The translations under genes and the position numbers were made by a program. The notes beneath the pieces are model-generated. The model saw nothing but the letters and a program-made list of their open reading frames with translations. It was not told the origin of the DNA and searched no databases. Shown here piece by piece: positions 1-6,325 of a DNA stretch of 8,246 nt; position 1 is the stretch's first letter; each line of letters starts with the position of its first letter. The stretch comes from Acidobacteriota bacterium (GTDB taxonomy: Bacteria > Acidobacteriota > Terriglobia > Terriglobales > Acidobacteriaceae): contig JAJZJJ010000100.1 of NCBI GenBank assembly GCA_021810175.1, positions 1-8,246 on the forward strand. The letters are read 5' to 3'.

Positions 1-704
1 GCCGGCGTCTTCTGCCCCTCGATCCGATAGGGATTCACCGAGTTGAGCAGGTAGACCGGGGCACGCCGCACCACTTCGTTCAGGACGCGAACGCACCCAT
101 CGAAATCCGTCCGAAGCTGCAGGGTCAGGGCTCCATAATCCATCGACTGGGCCAGCTTGCCCCACGCAATCTTCCCTTCAGGAAGCAGCACAAGGCTGCG
201 CATGCCGGCGCGCGCCGCATAGGCCGCCATCGCGGCTGACGTGTTCCCGGTGGAAGCACAGGCCACCCAGGTGAACTTCCGCTCACGGGCCACCGACAGG
301 GCTGCCGTCATCCCGGTGTCTTTGAATGAGCCGGTGGGATTCATCCCCTGGTGTTTGGCGCGAAGCCAGGACAGACCCAGACGCCTGGCGTTCCGCGGCA
401 GGTCGTAAAGGGGTGTGTTCCCCTCGCCCAGGGTAACGATCGACTGATCGGAGTCGAGGATGGGCAACATTTCCCGGAAGCGCCAGACCCCGCTGCGGTC
501 CGCGGCATCCAGAGACGCACGCCGCTCTCGCCACAACCAGCGAAGCGCACTCGGATTCGGCTGATTGGGGTTGCTGCTGTTCCATCCGGGATAGACAACC
601 TCAAAGAGCTCGCCGCAGGAATCGCAGCGGAAGCCGCCCTTCAGATCCCCCTGCGCGACCATGCTCCCGCATCCGACACAACGTAATTGGTGGTTTTCGC
701 TCAT
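1..704 (-). CDS. thrC: Threonine synthase, partial (3' end beyond the left edge)
   Basis: This PLP enzyme converts O-phosphohomoserine to threonine and phosphate, the last step of threonine synthesis, in the cytoplasm. Read from an ATG at 704-702, the frame stays open to the edge and gives 234 residues, roughly the first half to two thirds of the family. The N-terminus has a zinc-ribbon-like four-cysteine set (C9, C12, C27, C30), found in many bacterial and archaeal threonine synthases. TLGEGNTPL follows at residues 91-99, then the PLP-lysine motif GSFKDTGMT with Lys128, and a CASTGNTSAA stretch that fits the PLP-phosphate loop. The part with VYLLNSVNPYRIEGQK is the typical middle of the fold. 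The start is supported by the cysteine pairs beginning at residue 9; the Shine-Dalgarno is weak (GAGA just upstream). The gene is divergent from the HTH-Mop gene across 98 nt. The family is certain; the missing C-terminus cannot be judged. Confidence 0.95.
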   Translation of the reverse strand, partial: MSENHQLRCVGCGSMVAQGDLKGGFRCDSCGELFEVVYPGWNSSNPNQPNPSALRWLWRERRASLDAADRSGVWRFREMLPILDSDQSIVTLGEGNTPLYDLPRNARRLGLSWLRAKHQGMNPTGSFKDTGMTAALSVARERKFTWVACASTGNTSAAMAAYAARAGMRSLVLLPEGKIAWGKLAQSMDYGALTLQLRTDFDGCVRVLNEVVRRAPVYLLNSVNPYRIEGQKTP

Positions 705-756
705 TTTCTCGACAGGTAATTTCAGCCTAACACTGGCCTCGCCCATTCGGCATTGG

Positions 757-782
757 CTCAATTCGCATTATTCTCAATTCGC
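757..782. repeat. 10-bp direct repeat, candidate operator of the mod operon
   Basis: CTCAATTCGC occurs exactly at 757-766 and again at 773-782, a 16-bp centre-to-centre period, in the short region in front of the HTH-Mop gene. The second copy overlaps the place expected for a -35 box. The position suits repression by a DNA-binding protein, and the adjacent HTH-Mop protein is the natural candidate. The repeat is seen directly; its role as an operator is inference. Confidence 0.5.
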
Positions 783-796
783 TTTTCGTCTAAAAT
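768..796 (+). promoter_or_regulatory. Candidate promoter of the mod operon
   Basis: TAAAAT at 791-796 is a good -10-like hexamer. A poor -35 candidate, TTATTC, lies 17 bp upstream at 768-773. The -10 box ends only 6 nt before the ATG at 803, so transcription would start at or next to the start codon. No Shine-Dalgarno precedes that ATG, which fits a leaderless mRNA. The weak -35 may reflect dependence on an activator, or recognition of the flanking direct repeat. Confidence 0.4.
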
Positions 797-802
797 CGCA
801 CC

Positions 803-1204
803 ATGGCAGAGCTTCTGACCCCGCGCGAAGCCGCGATGAGGCTGGGCATTTCCTACCCCGCCATCAAGCAGTGGATCTACCGCGGGAAACTTCGCGCGAT
901 TAAAACGCCGGGCGGGCACTATCGCATCCCGGAAGACGAACTGGATGCGCTGCTCTACAAGGCGAAAAAGCCGGAAACGCCCAAAAGGCAGATGATGCGC
1001 ACCGTGAGCGGACGCAATCAGCTCGTCGGCCGTATCGTCGATCTCAAAATCGACGGCCTGCTCGCGCAGGTTCGGCTCTCCATCGGCGGCCAGATCATCA
1101 CCTCGATCATCACCGCCGACGCCGCGCGCGAGTTGCGCCTCAGGAAAGGCGAAACCGTCGCAGCTCTGATCAAAGCGACCGAGGTAATGGTGCTCCGTGT
1201 CTGA
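803..1204 (+). CDS. HTH-Mop (TOBE) molybdate-responsive regulator
   Basis: This 133-residue two-domain protein heads the molybdate operon. Residues 4-50 match the excisionase/MerR-like helix-turn-helix family: TPREAAMRLGIS, the recognition helix AIKQWIYRGKL, then the wing TPGGHYRIPEDEL. A basic linker (KKPETPKRQ) leads to a single Mop/molbindin domain at about 68-133, with the hallmark SGRNQL (69-74), a central GG, and the ending AALIKATEVMVL. Mop domains bind molybdate or tungstate in oligomers. The domain order makes this a probable oxyanion-sensing transcription factor, functionally like ModE but with a different HTH type and one Mop instead of two. The ATG at 803 gives a complete HTH; there is no Shine-Dalgarno, and a -10-like box lies 6 nt upstream. 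The stop overlaps the modA start by 8 nt. Domain identity is firm; the regulatory role is inferred from architecture and position. Confidence 0.88.
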   Translation: MAELLTPREAAMRLGISYPAIKQWIYRGKLRAIKTPGGHYRIPEDELDALLYKAKKPETPKRQMMRTVSGRNQLVGRIVDLKIDGLLAQVRLSIGGQIITSIITADAARELRLRKGETVAALIKATEVMVLRV

Positions 1205-1976
1205 CCGCCGCTTTTGGCTCGCAGCATTCCTCGCTCTTTTCCTGAGCCATGCGCTATTGGCTCAACAGACTTTGCGCATTGCCGCAGCCGCCGACCTGCA
1301 GCCGATTTTGCCGCCACTCATCAAAAAGTTCGAACAGCAACAGTCTGCAATCACGGTCCTGGCTTCCTACAAATCCTCCGCGATTCTGGCAACTCAAATC
1401 CTTTCGGGCGCGCCGTTCGATCTCTTTCTCGCGGCCGATATGTCGTATCCCCAGCGCATCGTTGCCGGAGGAAAGGCGGAGAGTCCGCAGCCCCTGCCTT
1501 ATGCTCGCGGCACTCTGGTCCTCTGGACAAGAAATGACTCGGGGCTGCGCGATCTCTCGCTGAAGGGCTTGCTCAATCCCGCGGTGCACTCTGTCGCCAT
1601 TGCGAACCCGAGCCATGCTCCGTACGGGCTCGCCGCACAGCAAACCCTGGAGCATTCCGGGCTGTACTCCGCCGTTCAGCCGCGGCTGGTGGTAGCGGAG
1701 AACATCGCCCAGGCCGCCCAGTACGCCGACTCGGGCAATGCCCAGGTGGGCTTCATCTCGATGACCTCCGCCCTGACTCCGCGGCTCAGCCGTGACGGAC
1801 ACTTCGCCCGCGTGCCGGCAAAGGACTATTCTCCGCTCGTGCAGGGGGCGGTTGTGGTGCGCGGCAGCGCCGGGGCGGCGGCAGCAGACAAATTCCTGGA
1901 TTTCCTGCGCTCGCCGGCGATCGGCATCTGGCTGTCCGCTCATGGCCTCCAACCCGCCTCGCAGCCGCTCCGCTGA
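1197..1976 (+). CDS. modA: Molybdate ABC transporter substrate-binding protein ModA
   Basis: This periplasmic protein captures molybdate (possibly tungstate) and delivers it to ModB. The 259 residues are a normal length. An N-terminal signal peptide (basic MSDRR, hydrophobic WLAAFLALFLSHALLA) has likely cleavage near residue 22. Family marks are IAAAADLQP (28-36), a serine pair in SYKSSA (58-62) at the usual ligand loop, FDLFLAAD (74-81), AIANPSHAPYG (135-144) and AQVGFIS (182-188). The start is GTG at 1197, inside the stop region of the HTH-Mop gene; GAGG at 1181-1184 lies 12 nt upstream and later starts would remove the signal peptide. The stop overlaps the modB ATG by one base. The first loop carries Asp where E. 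coli ModA has a ligand-binding Ser (AAADL versus AAASL). This variant occurs in other ModA proteins, so the choice between molybdate and tungstate cannot be settled from sequence. Confidence 0.93.
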   Translation: MSDRRFWLAAFLALFLSHALLAQQTLRIAAAADLQPILPPLIKKFEQQQSAITVLASYKSSAILATQILSGAPFDLFLAADMSYPQRIVAGGKAESPQPLPYARGTLVLWTRNDSGLRDLSLKGLLNPAVHSVAIANPSHAPYGLAAQQTLEHSGLYSAVQPRLVVAENIAQAAQYADSGNAQVGFISMTSALTPRLSRDGHFARVPAKDYSPLVQGAVVVRGSAGAAAADKFLDFLRSPAIGIWLSAHGLQPASQPLR

Positions 1977-2644
1977 TGGACACCCAGGCGCTGTGGCTGA
2001 CCTTTCGGCTGGCGGCCACCACAACACTGGTGCTGCTGGCGCTGGGCGTCCCGGTCGCGTACTGGATCGCCTTCACGCGTTCGCGGCTGCGTCCGCTGGC
2101 CGAGGCCGTCACCACGCTTCCCATCCTGCTGCCACCCACCGTCCTCGGATTCTATCTGCTGGTCATTCTCGGAACCCGCACCGCTTTCGGGCGCATCGCC
2201 GCGCACTGGCTCGGCCACCCACTGGCGTTTTCCTTCTCCGGGCTCGTCGTCGGATCGGTCATTTACAGCTTTCCTTTTGCCGTACAGCCGCTCGTCGCGG
2301 GATTCCACTCTATCGATCCAGCCCTCATCGAACAGGCTCGCCTGCTGGGCGCCGGCAAATTCAGAACGCTCCTTGAAATTCTGCTGCCGCTCTCGGCGAG
2401 ATCTCTGGTGGCCGCCGCGGTTTTATGCTTCACCCACACCGTCGGCGAATTCGGCGTTGTGCTGATGATTGGCGGCGATATCCCCGGCAGGACCCGCACG
2501 CTCTCCATCGCCATCTACGACCAGGTGCAGGACTTCACCTACCGTCAGGCCACCCGCACATCGCTGCTGCTGCTCGGTATCTCGCTCGCGGCCCTGGTTC
2601 TGCTCTATGCCCGTGGAAAACCCGGAGAATCAGCTCATGGATGA
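1976..2644 (+). CDS. modB: Molybdate ABC transporter permease ModB
   Basis: This 222-residue inner-membrane permease forms the molybdate channel as a homodimer. Five or so hydrophobic segments are visible: about 8-32, 45-66, 86-110, 141-165 and 195-211. The EAA loop that contacts the ATPase is EQARLLGAGKFRTLLEILLP (119-138), with the invariant glycine at 125. GEFGVVLMIGGDIPGRTRTL (157-176) is a signature of ModB/CysT-type permeases, and ILLPPTVLGFYLL (50-62) is also typical of ModB. The ATG at 1976 shares its A with the modA stop, and the stop overlaps the modC start by 8 nt, so translation of modA, modB and modC is probably coupled. Length and motifs are normal; no defect seen. Confidence 0.95.
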   Translation: MDTQALWLTFRLAATTTLVLLALGVPVAYWIAFTRSRLRPLAEAVTTLPILLPPTVLGFYLLVILGTRTAFGRIAAHWLGHPLAFSFSGLVVGSVIYSFPFAVQPLVAGFHSIDPALIEQARLLGAGKFRTLLEILLPLSARSLVAAAVLCFTHTVGEFGVVLMIGGDIPGRTRTLSIAIYDQVQDFTYRQATRTSLLLLGISLAALVLLYARGKPGESAHG

Positions 2645-3326
2645 GATCTCCATCCGCCACCGTCAGGGGCATTTCGGAATCGAGGTCAGCTTTCCCCTGG
2701 ATCTCCGCTGGACCGTGCTGTTTGGCCCTTCAGGCTCCGGTAAGAGCAGCATCCTCCGCGTTCTCGCCGGGCTCACCCGCCCGGACCATGGACGGGTTGT
2801 GATGGAAGGGCAGACTCTGCTCGACACCGAGCGCAATATCTTCGTGCCCCCGGGCCGCCGGCACATCGGTTTCGTCACACAGCAGCCCGCGCTCTTTCCG
2901 CACCTGAGTGTGCATGAGAACGTCGCTTTCGGAATTCGCCATCTCCGCCGCGATGAACGCGCTCGCAGGGTCGGCGAAATGCTCCACCTGTTTGGAGCGG
3001 AACACCTGGAACAGCGAAAGCCGCGAGGCCTGTCCGGCGGCGAGAGGCAGCGGGTGGCGCTGGCTCGCACACTGGCGCCCGCTCCTCGACTGCTGCTTCT
3101 GGACGAACCGCTGGCGGCTCTGGACGACGCCGCTGCCCATGACATCCTGTCTCGCCTGAGAACACTCGACGTGCGCGTTCTTTACGTCTCTCACGATCTG
3201 GCCGAGATTTGGAAATCTCCCGCCAGCGTGGTTCTCCTGCGGGGCGGCCGCGTCACGCAAACCGGCCCGCTGCAGCAGGTTCTTGCCGACTCCCGCAATC
3301 GCCTGCTGCAGCAGCTCGGGCACTGA
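2637..3326 (+). CDS. modC: Molybdate ABC transporter ATPase ModC, short form without Mop/TOBE domain
   Basis: This cytoplasmic ATPase powers molybdate uptake through ModB. All ABC elements are present in 229 residues: Walker A GPSGSGKSS (30-38), the Q-loop in FVTQQPALFP (79-88), the signature LSGGERQ (132-138), Walker B LLLLDEP (152-158) and the H-loop VSHD (184-187). Classical ModC proteins such as that of E. coli are about 350 residues, with a C-terminal TOBE/Mop domain. Here the protein stops soon after the nucleotide-binding domain, at LLQQLGH, and no Mop domain follows. The frame is open upstream to 2469, but the ATG at 2637 is chosen because GGAG at 2624-2627 lies 9 nt before it and it overlaps the modB stop by 8 nt. 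The missing domain is present as the C-terminal half of the first gene of the operon. The stop (3324-3326) directly abuts that of the convergent esterase gene. Confidence 0.95.
   Translation: MDEISIRHRQGHFGIEVSFPLDLRWTVLFGPSGSGKSSILRVLAGLTRPDHGRVVMEGQTLLDTERNIFVPPGRRHIGFVTQQPALFPHLSVHENVAFGIRHLRRDERARRVGEMLHLFGAEHLEQRKPRGLSGGERQRVALARTLAPAPRLLLLDEPLAALDDAAAHDILSRLRTLDVRVLYVSHDLAEIWKSPASVVLLRGGRVTQTGPLQQVLADSRNRLLQQLGH
3269..3312. repeat. 11-bp inverted repeat inside the 3' end of modC
   Basis: GCTGCAGCAGG at 3269-3279 is perfectly complementary to CCTGCTGCAGC at 3302-3312, with a 22-nt loop. It lies within the last 20 codons of modC, just before two convergent stop codons that leave no intergenic space. 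It could act as an intragenic hairpin ending transcription from either side. There is no T-run after it on either strand, so it is not a classical intrinsic terminator. It encodes the similar peptides LQQ and LLQQ, so it may be chance. Confidence 0.35.
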
Positions 3327-4919
3327 TTATTGCGCCTGCGGCTTCTCCCACACGCTCTTCAGGAACAGATAGCGCGCCCGGTGAGGCGCCGGTCCTGCAT
3401 GAGAATCCTTGTTCAGATGCATGATCTGCCAGTGGTCAGACGGATCGTACTGCGGCCACTTCGGCAAGTTCTTGCCATTGGGATTTCCCGTCTTCGCAAA
3501 ATTGGTCCAGTAGGTCTGCATCAGGTCGCTGAGCTTGTAATCCGCCGGCTTCCAGTGCGCACCGAGCCGCGAATTGAGCGTTCCAAACACATACTCAATC
3601 TCATCTGAGTGGAACGAGCCGGACCCGGCCGGATGGAACTTGTCGGCCGGCGAAGGCCGCTCGAAGTGATAGCGGTAGACCGGCTTTTCGCCCGTCTTCA
3701 CCTGCGCCTCCAGCCACGCCCAGGTGGAGAAGATGATGAAGCGGTCGCCAGTGAAGTCAATGGCGGAACGGATCGTCTGCGCTTCCGTATTCGACGGATA
3801 AAGCTTCAGGAATTCATTCGCGCGCGAACCGAATTCCTTCTCCGCCATCGCCCGAAAGCTCGCCGGGGTCGGCGGATTTGGATTATTGATGGCCAGCGCG
3901 CTCGGCTCGTCGCGATTCCAGCCCGCCAGCACCGGAATATGCGCCTGCTTGCCCTCCGCATAAATCTGGGGAACGCTCTGCGGCAGAAAATAGCCGTCGA
4001 TGTTGGGAGCAATGGGCGACTGCCCGGGATCAGCTGCCATCTTCTGCATGAGTTCCTGAGCCGACATCTTTCTCAGCTCGGCCACATTGGACGTTCCGAA
4101 GGTCGCCTTCGCCCAGGTCGCATCCGCTTCTTCACTTTTCGCCAGCGGAGCAAACGACAGTCCGCCGTTGTAAAAGGCCCCGCCGCTCTCGCCGATCGCG
4201 TGAACGAACAACCCCCGCGCCAGCGGAGAGGCCATCTGCGCGCTGACGGAGAACGATCCGGCCGATTCCCCAAAGATGGTCACGTTCTTCGGATTTCCGC
4301 CAAACTTGCTGATGTTGCGCTTCACCCACTGCAGAGCTGCCGTCTGATCCATCAGGCCATAGTTGCCGGCGGCGTGATGATGAGACTCCGCTGCCAATCC
4401 ATGCAGCGCGAGAAACCCGAAGAGGCCGAGGCGGTAGTTCATGGAAACAACGACCACGCCCTTTTGAGCCAGATGCGTTCCGTCCTGACGCGGCTCGGAA
4501 GTAGCACCGGCAACGTAACCGCCCCCGAAAATCCAGACCATCACCGGCAGTTTGGCGCGCTTATTTTTAGCCGGAGTCCACACGTTCAGGGTCAGACAAT
4601 CCTCACTCTGCCCGGGGTCGCGAAAACGCATGTCATGAAAAATGAACGGCTGCATGCACCGATATCCAAAGTGCGTCGCGTCGCGCACTCCGGACCATCT
4701 CTTCATGGGCTGAGGCGGACGCCAGCGCAGCGGTCCCACCGGCGGCGCGGCGTAGGGAATACCAAGGAAAGTCCGCACCTGACCATCGGCACTGAGTTTG
4801 CCACGGACAGTTCCTTTATCCGTCTTCACTTTCAGATGACTGGCGGCCCGCGCCGGAATGGAAAACAGCATGCAGCAGGCGCACATCGCCGCCAGTGCAA
4901 ACCTGAAAAAAGAACGCAT
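3327..4919 (-). CDS. Exported type B carboxylesterase (para-nitrobenzyl-esterase-like)
   Basis: This 530-residue alpha/beta-hydrolase of the carboxylesterase type B family should hydrolyse carboxylic esters outside the cytoplasm; its substrate cannot be told from sequence. Residues 1-25 are a signal peptide (MRSFFRF, hydrophobic core, cleavage after PARA). Family marks are FLGIPYAAPPVGPLRW (51-66), SEDCLTLNVW (105-114), the oxyanion strand FGGG (131-134), NYRLGLFGFL (161-170) and the nucleophile elbow GESAG with Ser219. The acid is probably Glu338 in GWNRDEP and the base His437 in SFHSDEIEYVFG. C88 and C108 match the conserved disulfide of the family. The oxyanion motif has Phe where His or Tyr is common. 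The frame extends 94 codons upstream into lysA, but the ATG at 4919 is chosen: it begins the signal peptide and has GGAGG 5 nt upstream. It lies 50 nt downstream of lysA on the same strand and may be cotranscribed. Confidence 0.93.
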   Translation of the reverse strand: MRSFFRFALAAMCACCMLFSIPARAASHLKVKTDKGTVRGKLSADGQVRTFLGIPYAAPPVGPLRWRPPQPMKRWSGVRDATHFGYRCMQPFIFHDMRFRDPGQSEDCLTLNVWTPAKNKRAKLPVMVWIFGGGYVAGATSEPRQDGTHLAQKGVVVVSMNYRLGLFGFLALHGLAAESHHHAAGNYGLMDQTAALQWVKRNISKFGGNPKNVTIFGESAGSFSVSAQMASPLARGLFVHAIGESGGAFYNGGLSFAPLAKSEEADATWAKATFGTSNVAELRKMSAQELMQKMAADPGQSPIAPNIDGYFLPQSVPQIYAEGKQAHIPVLAGWNRDEPSALAINNPNPPTPASFRAMAEKEFGSRANEFLKLYPSNTEAQTIRSAIDFTGDRFIIFSTWAWLEAQVKTGEKPVYRYHFERPSPADKFHPAGSGSFHSDEIEYVFGTLNSRLGAHWKPADYKLSDLMQTYWTNFAKTGNPNGKNLPKWPQYDPSDHWQIMHLNKDSHAGPAPHRARYLFLKSVWEKPQAQ

Positions 4920-4969
4920 CTGAGCCTCCAGCTCCGCTTCAGGGTTGAAACGCGAGACGTACCAAAATA

Positions 4970-6193
4970 TCAGAGCTGCGGAACGCTTTGCTCCTGCGCC
5001 AGCAGATCCTGAAGACTCTCGCGGCGGCGGATCAGCCGCGCCCGGCGTCCCTCCACCAGCACCTCGGCAGGCCGGCGCCGCGAATTGTAGTTGGAGGCAA
5101 GCGTCATGCCGTAAGCCCCGGCATCCAGCACCGCCAGCAGATCTCCAGGCTTCACTGGCGGCAGCTCGCGATCCCGCGCAAAGAAGTCCCCCGACTCGCA
5201 CACCGGACCAACCACGTCGGCGGTGATTTTCCGCGAGCCGCGCACCGGCGAGACCGGAACAATCTCATGCCAGGCCTGATAGAGCGCGGGCCGGATCAGA
5301 TCGTTCATCGCTCCGTCCACGATGACGAAATTCTTGCTCCCATTCTTCTTCACAAACAGCACCTGCGTCAGAAGCGCTCCCGCCTGCGCCACCAGAAAAC
5401 GGCCTGGCTCCAGCAGCAGGGTAAGACCCCCTGTCGGCTGAACCGCAGTGGTCAAAGCCGCGGCATATTGCCGGACCCTCTCCGCTGGATCAAAAGCATG
5501 GTCCGCGTGATACTCGATCCCAAGCCCCCCGCCGGCATCCATGTAGCGAATCGGATATCCATCTTTGCGGAGGGTCCGGACCAGGGCAGCCACCCGCTGC
5601 GCTGCCGCACCAAAGGGCTCCGCGCTTCTGATCTGCGATCCAATATGCACGCTGACTCCGGCCGGCTCCAGGTACTTTCCCGCTTTTCTGTACACGGCGC
5701 GCGCCCGGCGGATGTCGATCCCGAATTTGTGCTCCCGCATTCCGGTCGAGATGTACGGATGCGTTTCCGCAAACACATCCGGATTCACACGCAGAGCGAA
5801 GCGCGGTTTCTTCCGCAGCTTCGCCGCTCGCTCCGAGAGCAGATCCAGCTCGCCTTCGCTCTCGACGTTGAAAAGCAGGATTCCGGAACGCAGCGCCAAA
5901 TCGAGTTCGGGCGCGGTTTTACCAATCCCGGAGAACACCACCCGTTCGGCGGCTTTGCGGTCCACTGCCAGCACCCTCTCCAGTTCCCCTCCGGAAACCA
6001 CATCGAAACCGGCTCCGCGAGCGGCAAGCAGCTTCAGAATGGCCAGTGACGAATTTGCCTTCACCGCAAAGCAGACCAGGTGCGGCACATCCGAGAAGGC
6101 TTCCTGAAACAGCTGAAAGCGCTCCACGATGTGGCTGGCCGAATAGATGTAGAGTGGCGTGCCAAACCGGCGCGCCAGGCTGGTCAGATCCAC
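4970..6193 (-). CDS. lysA: Diaminopimelate decarboxylase LysA (start uncertain)
   Basis: This PLP enzyme decarboxylates meso-diaminopimelate to L-lysine, the last step of bacterial lysine synthesis, as a cytoplasmic dimer. From the GTG at 6193 it has 407 residues. A fold III (alanine-racemase-like) barrel comes first, with the PLP lysine in FAVKANSS (Lys45), HIGSQ (183-187), the glycine loop GGGLGIEY (221-228) and EPGR (262-265). The C-terminal beta domain has the catalytic Cys332 in GPVCESGD, and the ligand motif DAGAYG (357-362) is intact. GTG is the only canonical start that keeps the barrel, but it has no Shine-Dalgarno. The open frame upstream continues as RPFAQSN and LHCDGVDL, which resembles the usual N-terminal strand of the family. 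An ATC at 6250-6248, with GAGG 7 nt ahead of it, would restore this. Either a non-AUG start or a base error is likely, so the true gene may begin near 6250. Identity is certain; only the start is open. Confidence 0.95.
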   Translation of the reverse strand: MDLTSLARRFGTPLYIYSASHIVERFQLFQEAFSDVPHLVCFAVKANSSLAILKLLAARGAGFDVVSGGELERVLAVDRKAAERVVFSGIGKTAPELDLALRSGILLFNVESEGELDLLSERAAKLRKKPRFALRVNPDVFAETHPYISTGMREHKFGIDIRRARAVYRKAGKYLEPAGVSVHIGSQIRSAEPFGAAAQRVAALVRTLRKDGYPIRYMDAGGGLGIEYHADHAFDPAERVRQYAAALTTAVQPTGGLTLLLEPGRFLVAQAGALLTQVLFVKKNGSKNFVIVDGAMNDLIRPALYQAWHEIVPVSPVRGSRKITADVVGPVCESGDFFARDRELPPVKPGDLLAVLDAGAYGMTLASNYNSRRRPAEVLVEGRRARLIRRRESLQDLLAQEQSVPQL

Positions 6194-6325
6194 GCCGTCA
6201 CAATGGAGCGGCGTCTTCGGATTGGACTGTGCGAAAGGACGGACTGAGATAGCGGAACCTCGCGGGGATCTTTTCCCTGAGACTATCGGGTGTCAATCGC
6301 CCTCGTAAAGCAGCCGCAGCCGGCA
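6194..6325. other. Spacer between the Ig-like gene and lysA
   Basis: This 132-nt spacer lies upstream of lysA on the minus strand. There is no ATG in any minus-strand frame here. The distal part probably includes the true lysA N-terminus (6194-6250). On the minus strand GCGAGGT at 6263-6257 looks like a Shine-Dalgarno. I see no convincing terminator for the upstream gene: only a 4-bp GGGA/TCCC stem near 6266-6278. Confidence 0.6.

Larger units (their letters stand above)
705..802. other. Divergent intergenic region between thrC and the mod operon
   Basis: This 98-nt region must hold the promoters for thrC (leftward) and the mod operon (rightward). It is visibly more AT-rich than the flanking genes. 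It holds a 10-bp direct repeat and a rightward -10-like hexamer, listed separately. I could not find a convincing sigma70-type promoter for thrC on the minus strand; only weak TTGAG-type -35 candidates overlap the repeats. No palindrome resembling the E. coli ModE box is visible. Confidence 0.8.

Noticed and set aside
705..802. A ModE-type palindromic box or a Moco riboswitch upstream of the mod operon
   Set aside because: No TATAT-rich palindrome is visible, and 98 nt with a probable leaderless start leaves no room for a structured leader.
1254..2027. A 257-codon minus-strand open frame across modA and modB
   Set aside because: It crosses two well-identified genes and has no motif; composition is typical of a shadow frame.
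2469..2636. An N-terminal extension of modC by 56 codons
   Set aside because: It would overlap modB almost fully and encode a Ser/Pro/Arg-rich stretch unlike any ABC ATPase. The ATG at 2637 has a good Shine-Dalgarno.
3609..5012. A 467-codon open frame on the plus strand opposite the esterase
   Set aside because: It is a shadow of a GC-rich gene. The minus-strand frame has a full carboxylesterase with its catalytic triad, whereas this frame has an arginine-rich composition and no recognisable motif.
4920..5201. An N-terminal extension of the esterase by 94 codons
   Set aside because: It lies inside lysA in another frame, and the ATG at 4919 starts a clear signal peptide with GGAGG upstream.
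4988..6049. A 353-codon open frame on the plus strand opposite lysA
   Set aside because: It is antisense to a complete LysA, is rich in Arg, His and Gln, and shows no domain.
6266..6278. A small hairpin between the Ig-like gene and lysA as a terminator
   Set aside because: The stem is only 4 bp with no T-run, so it is no better than chance.
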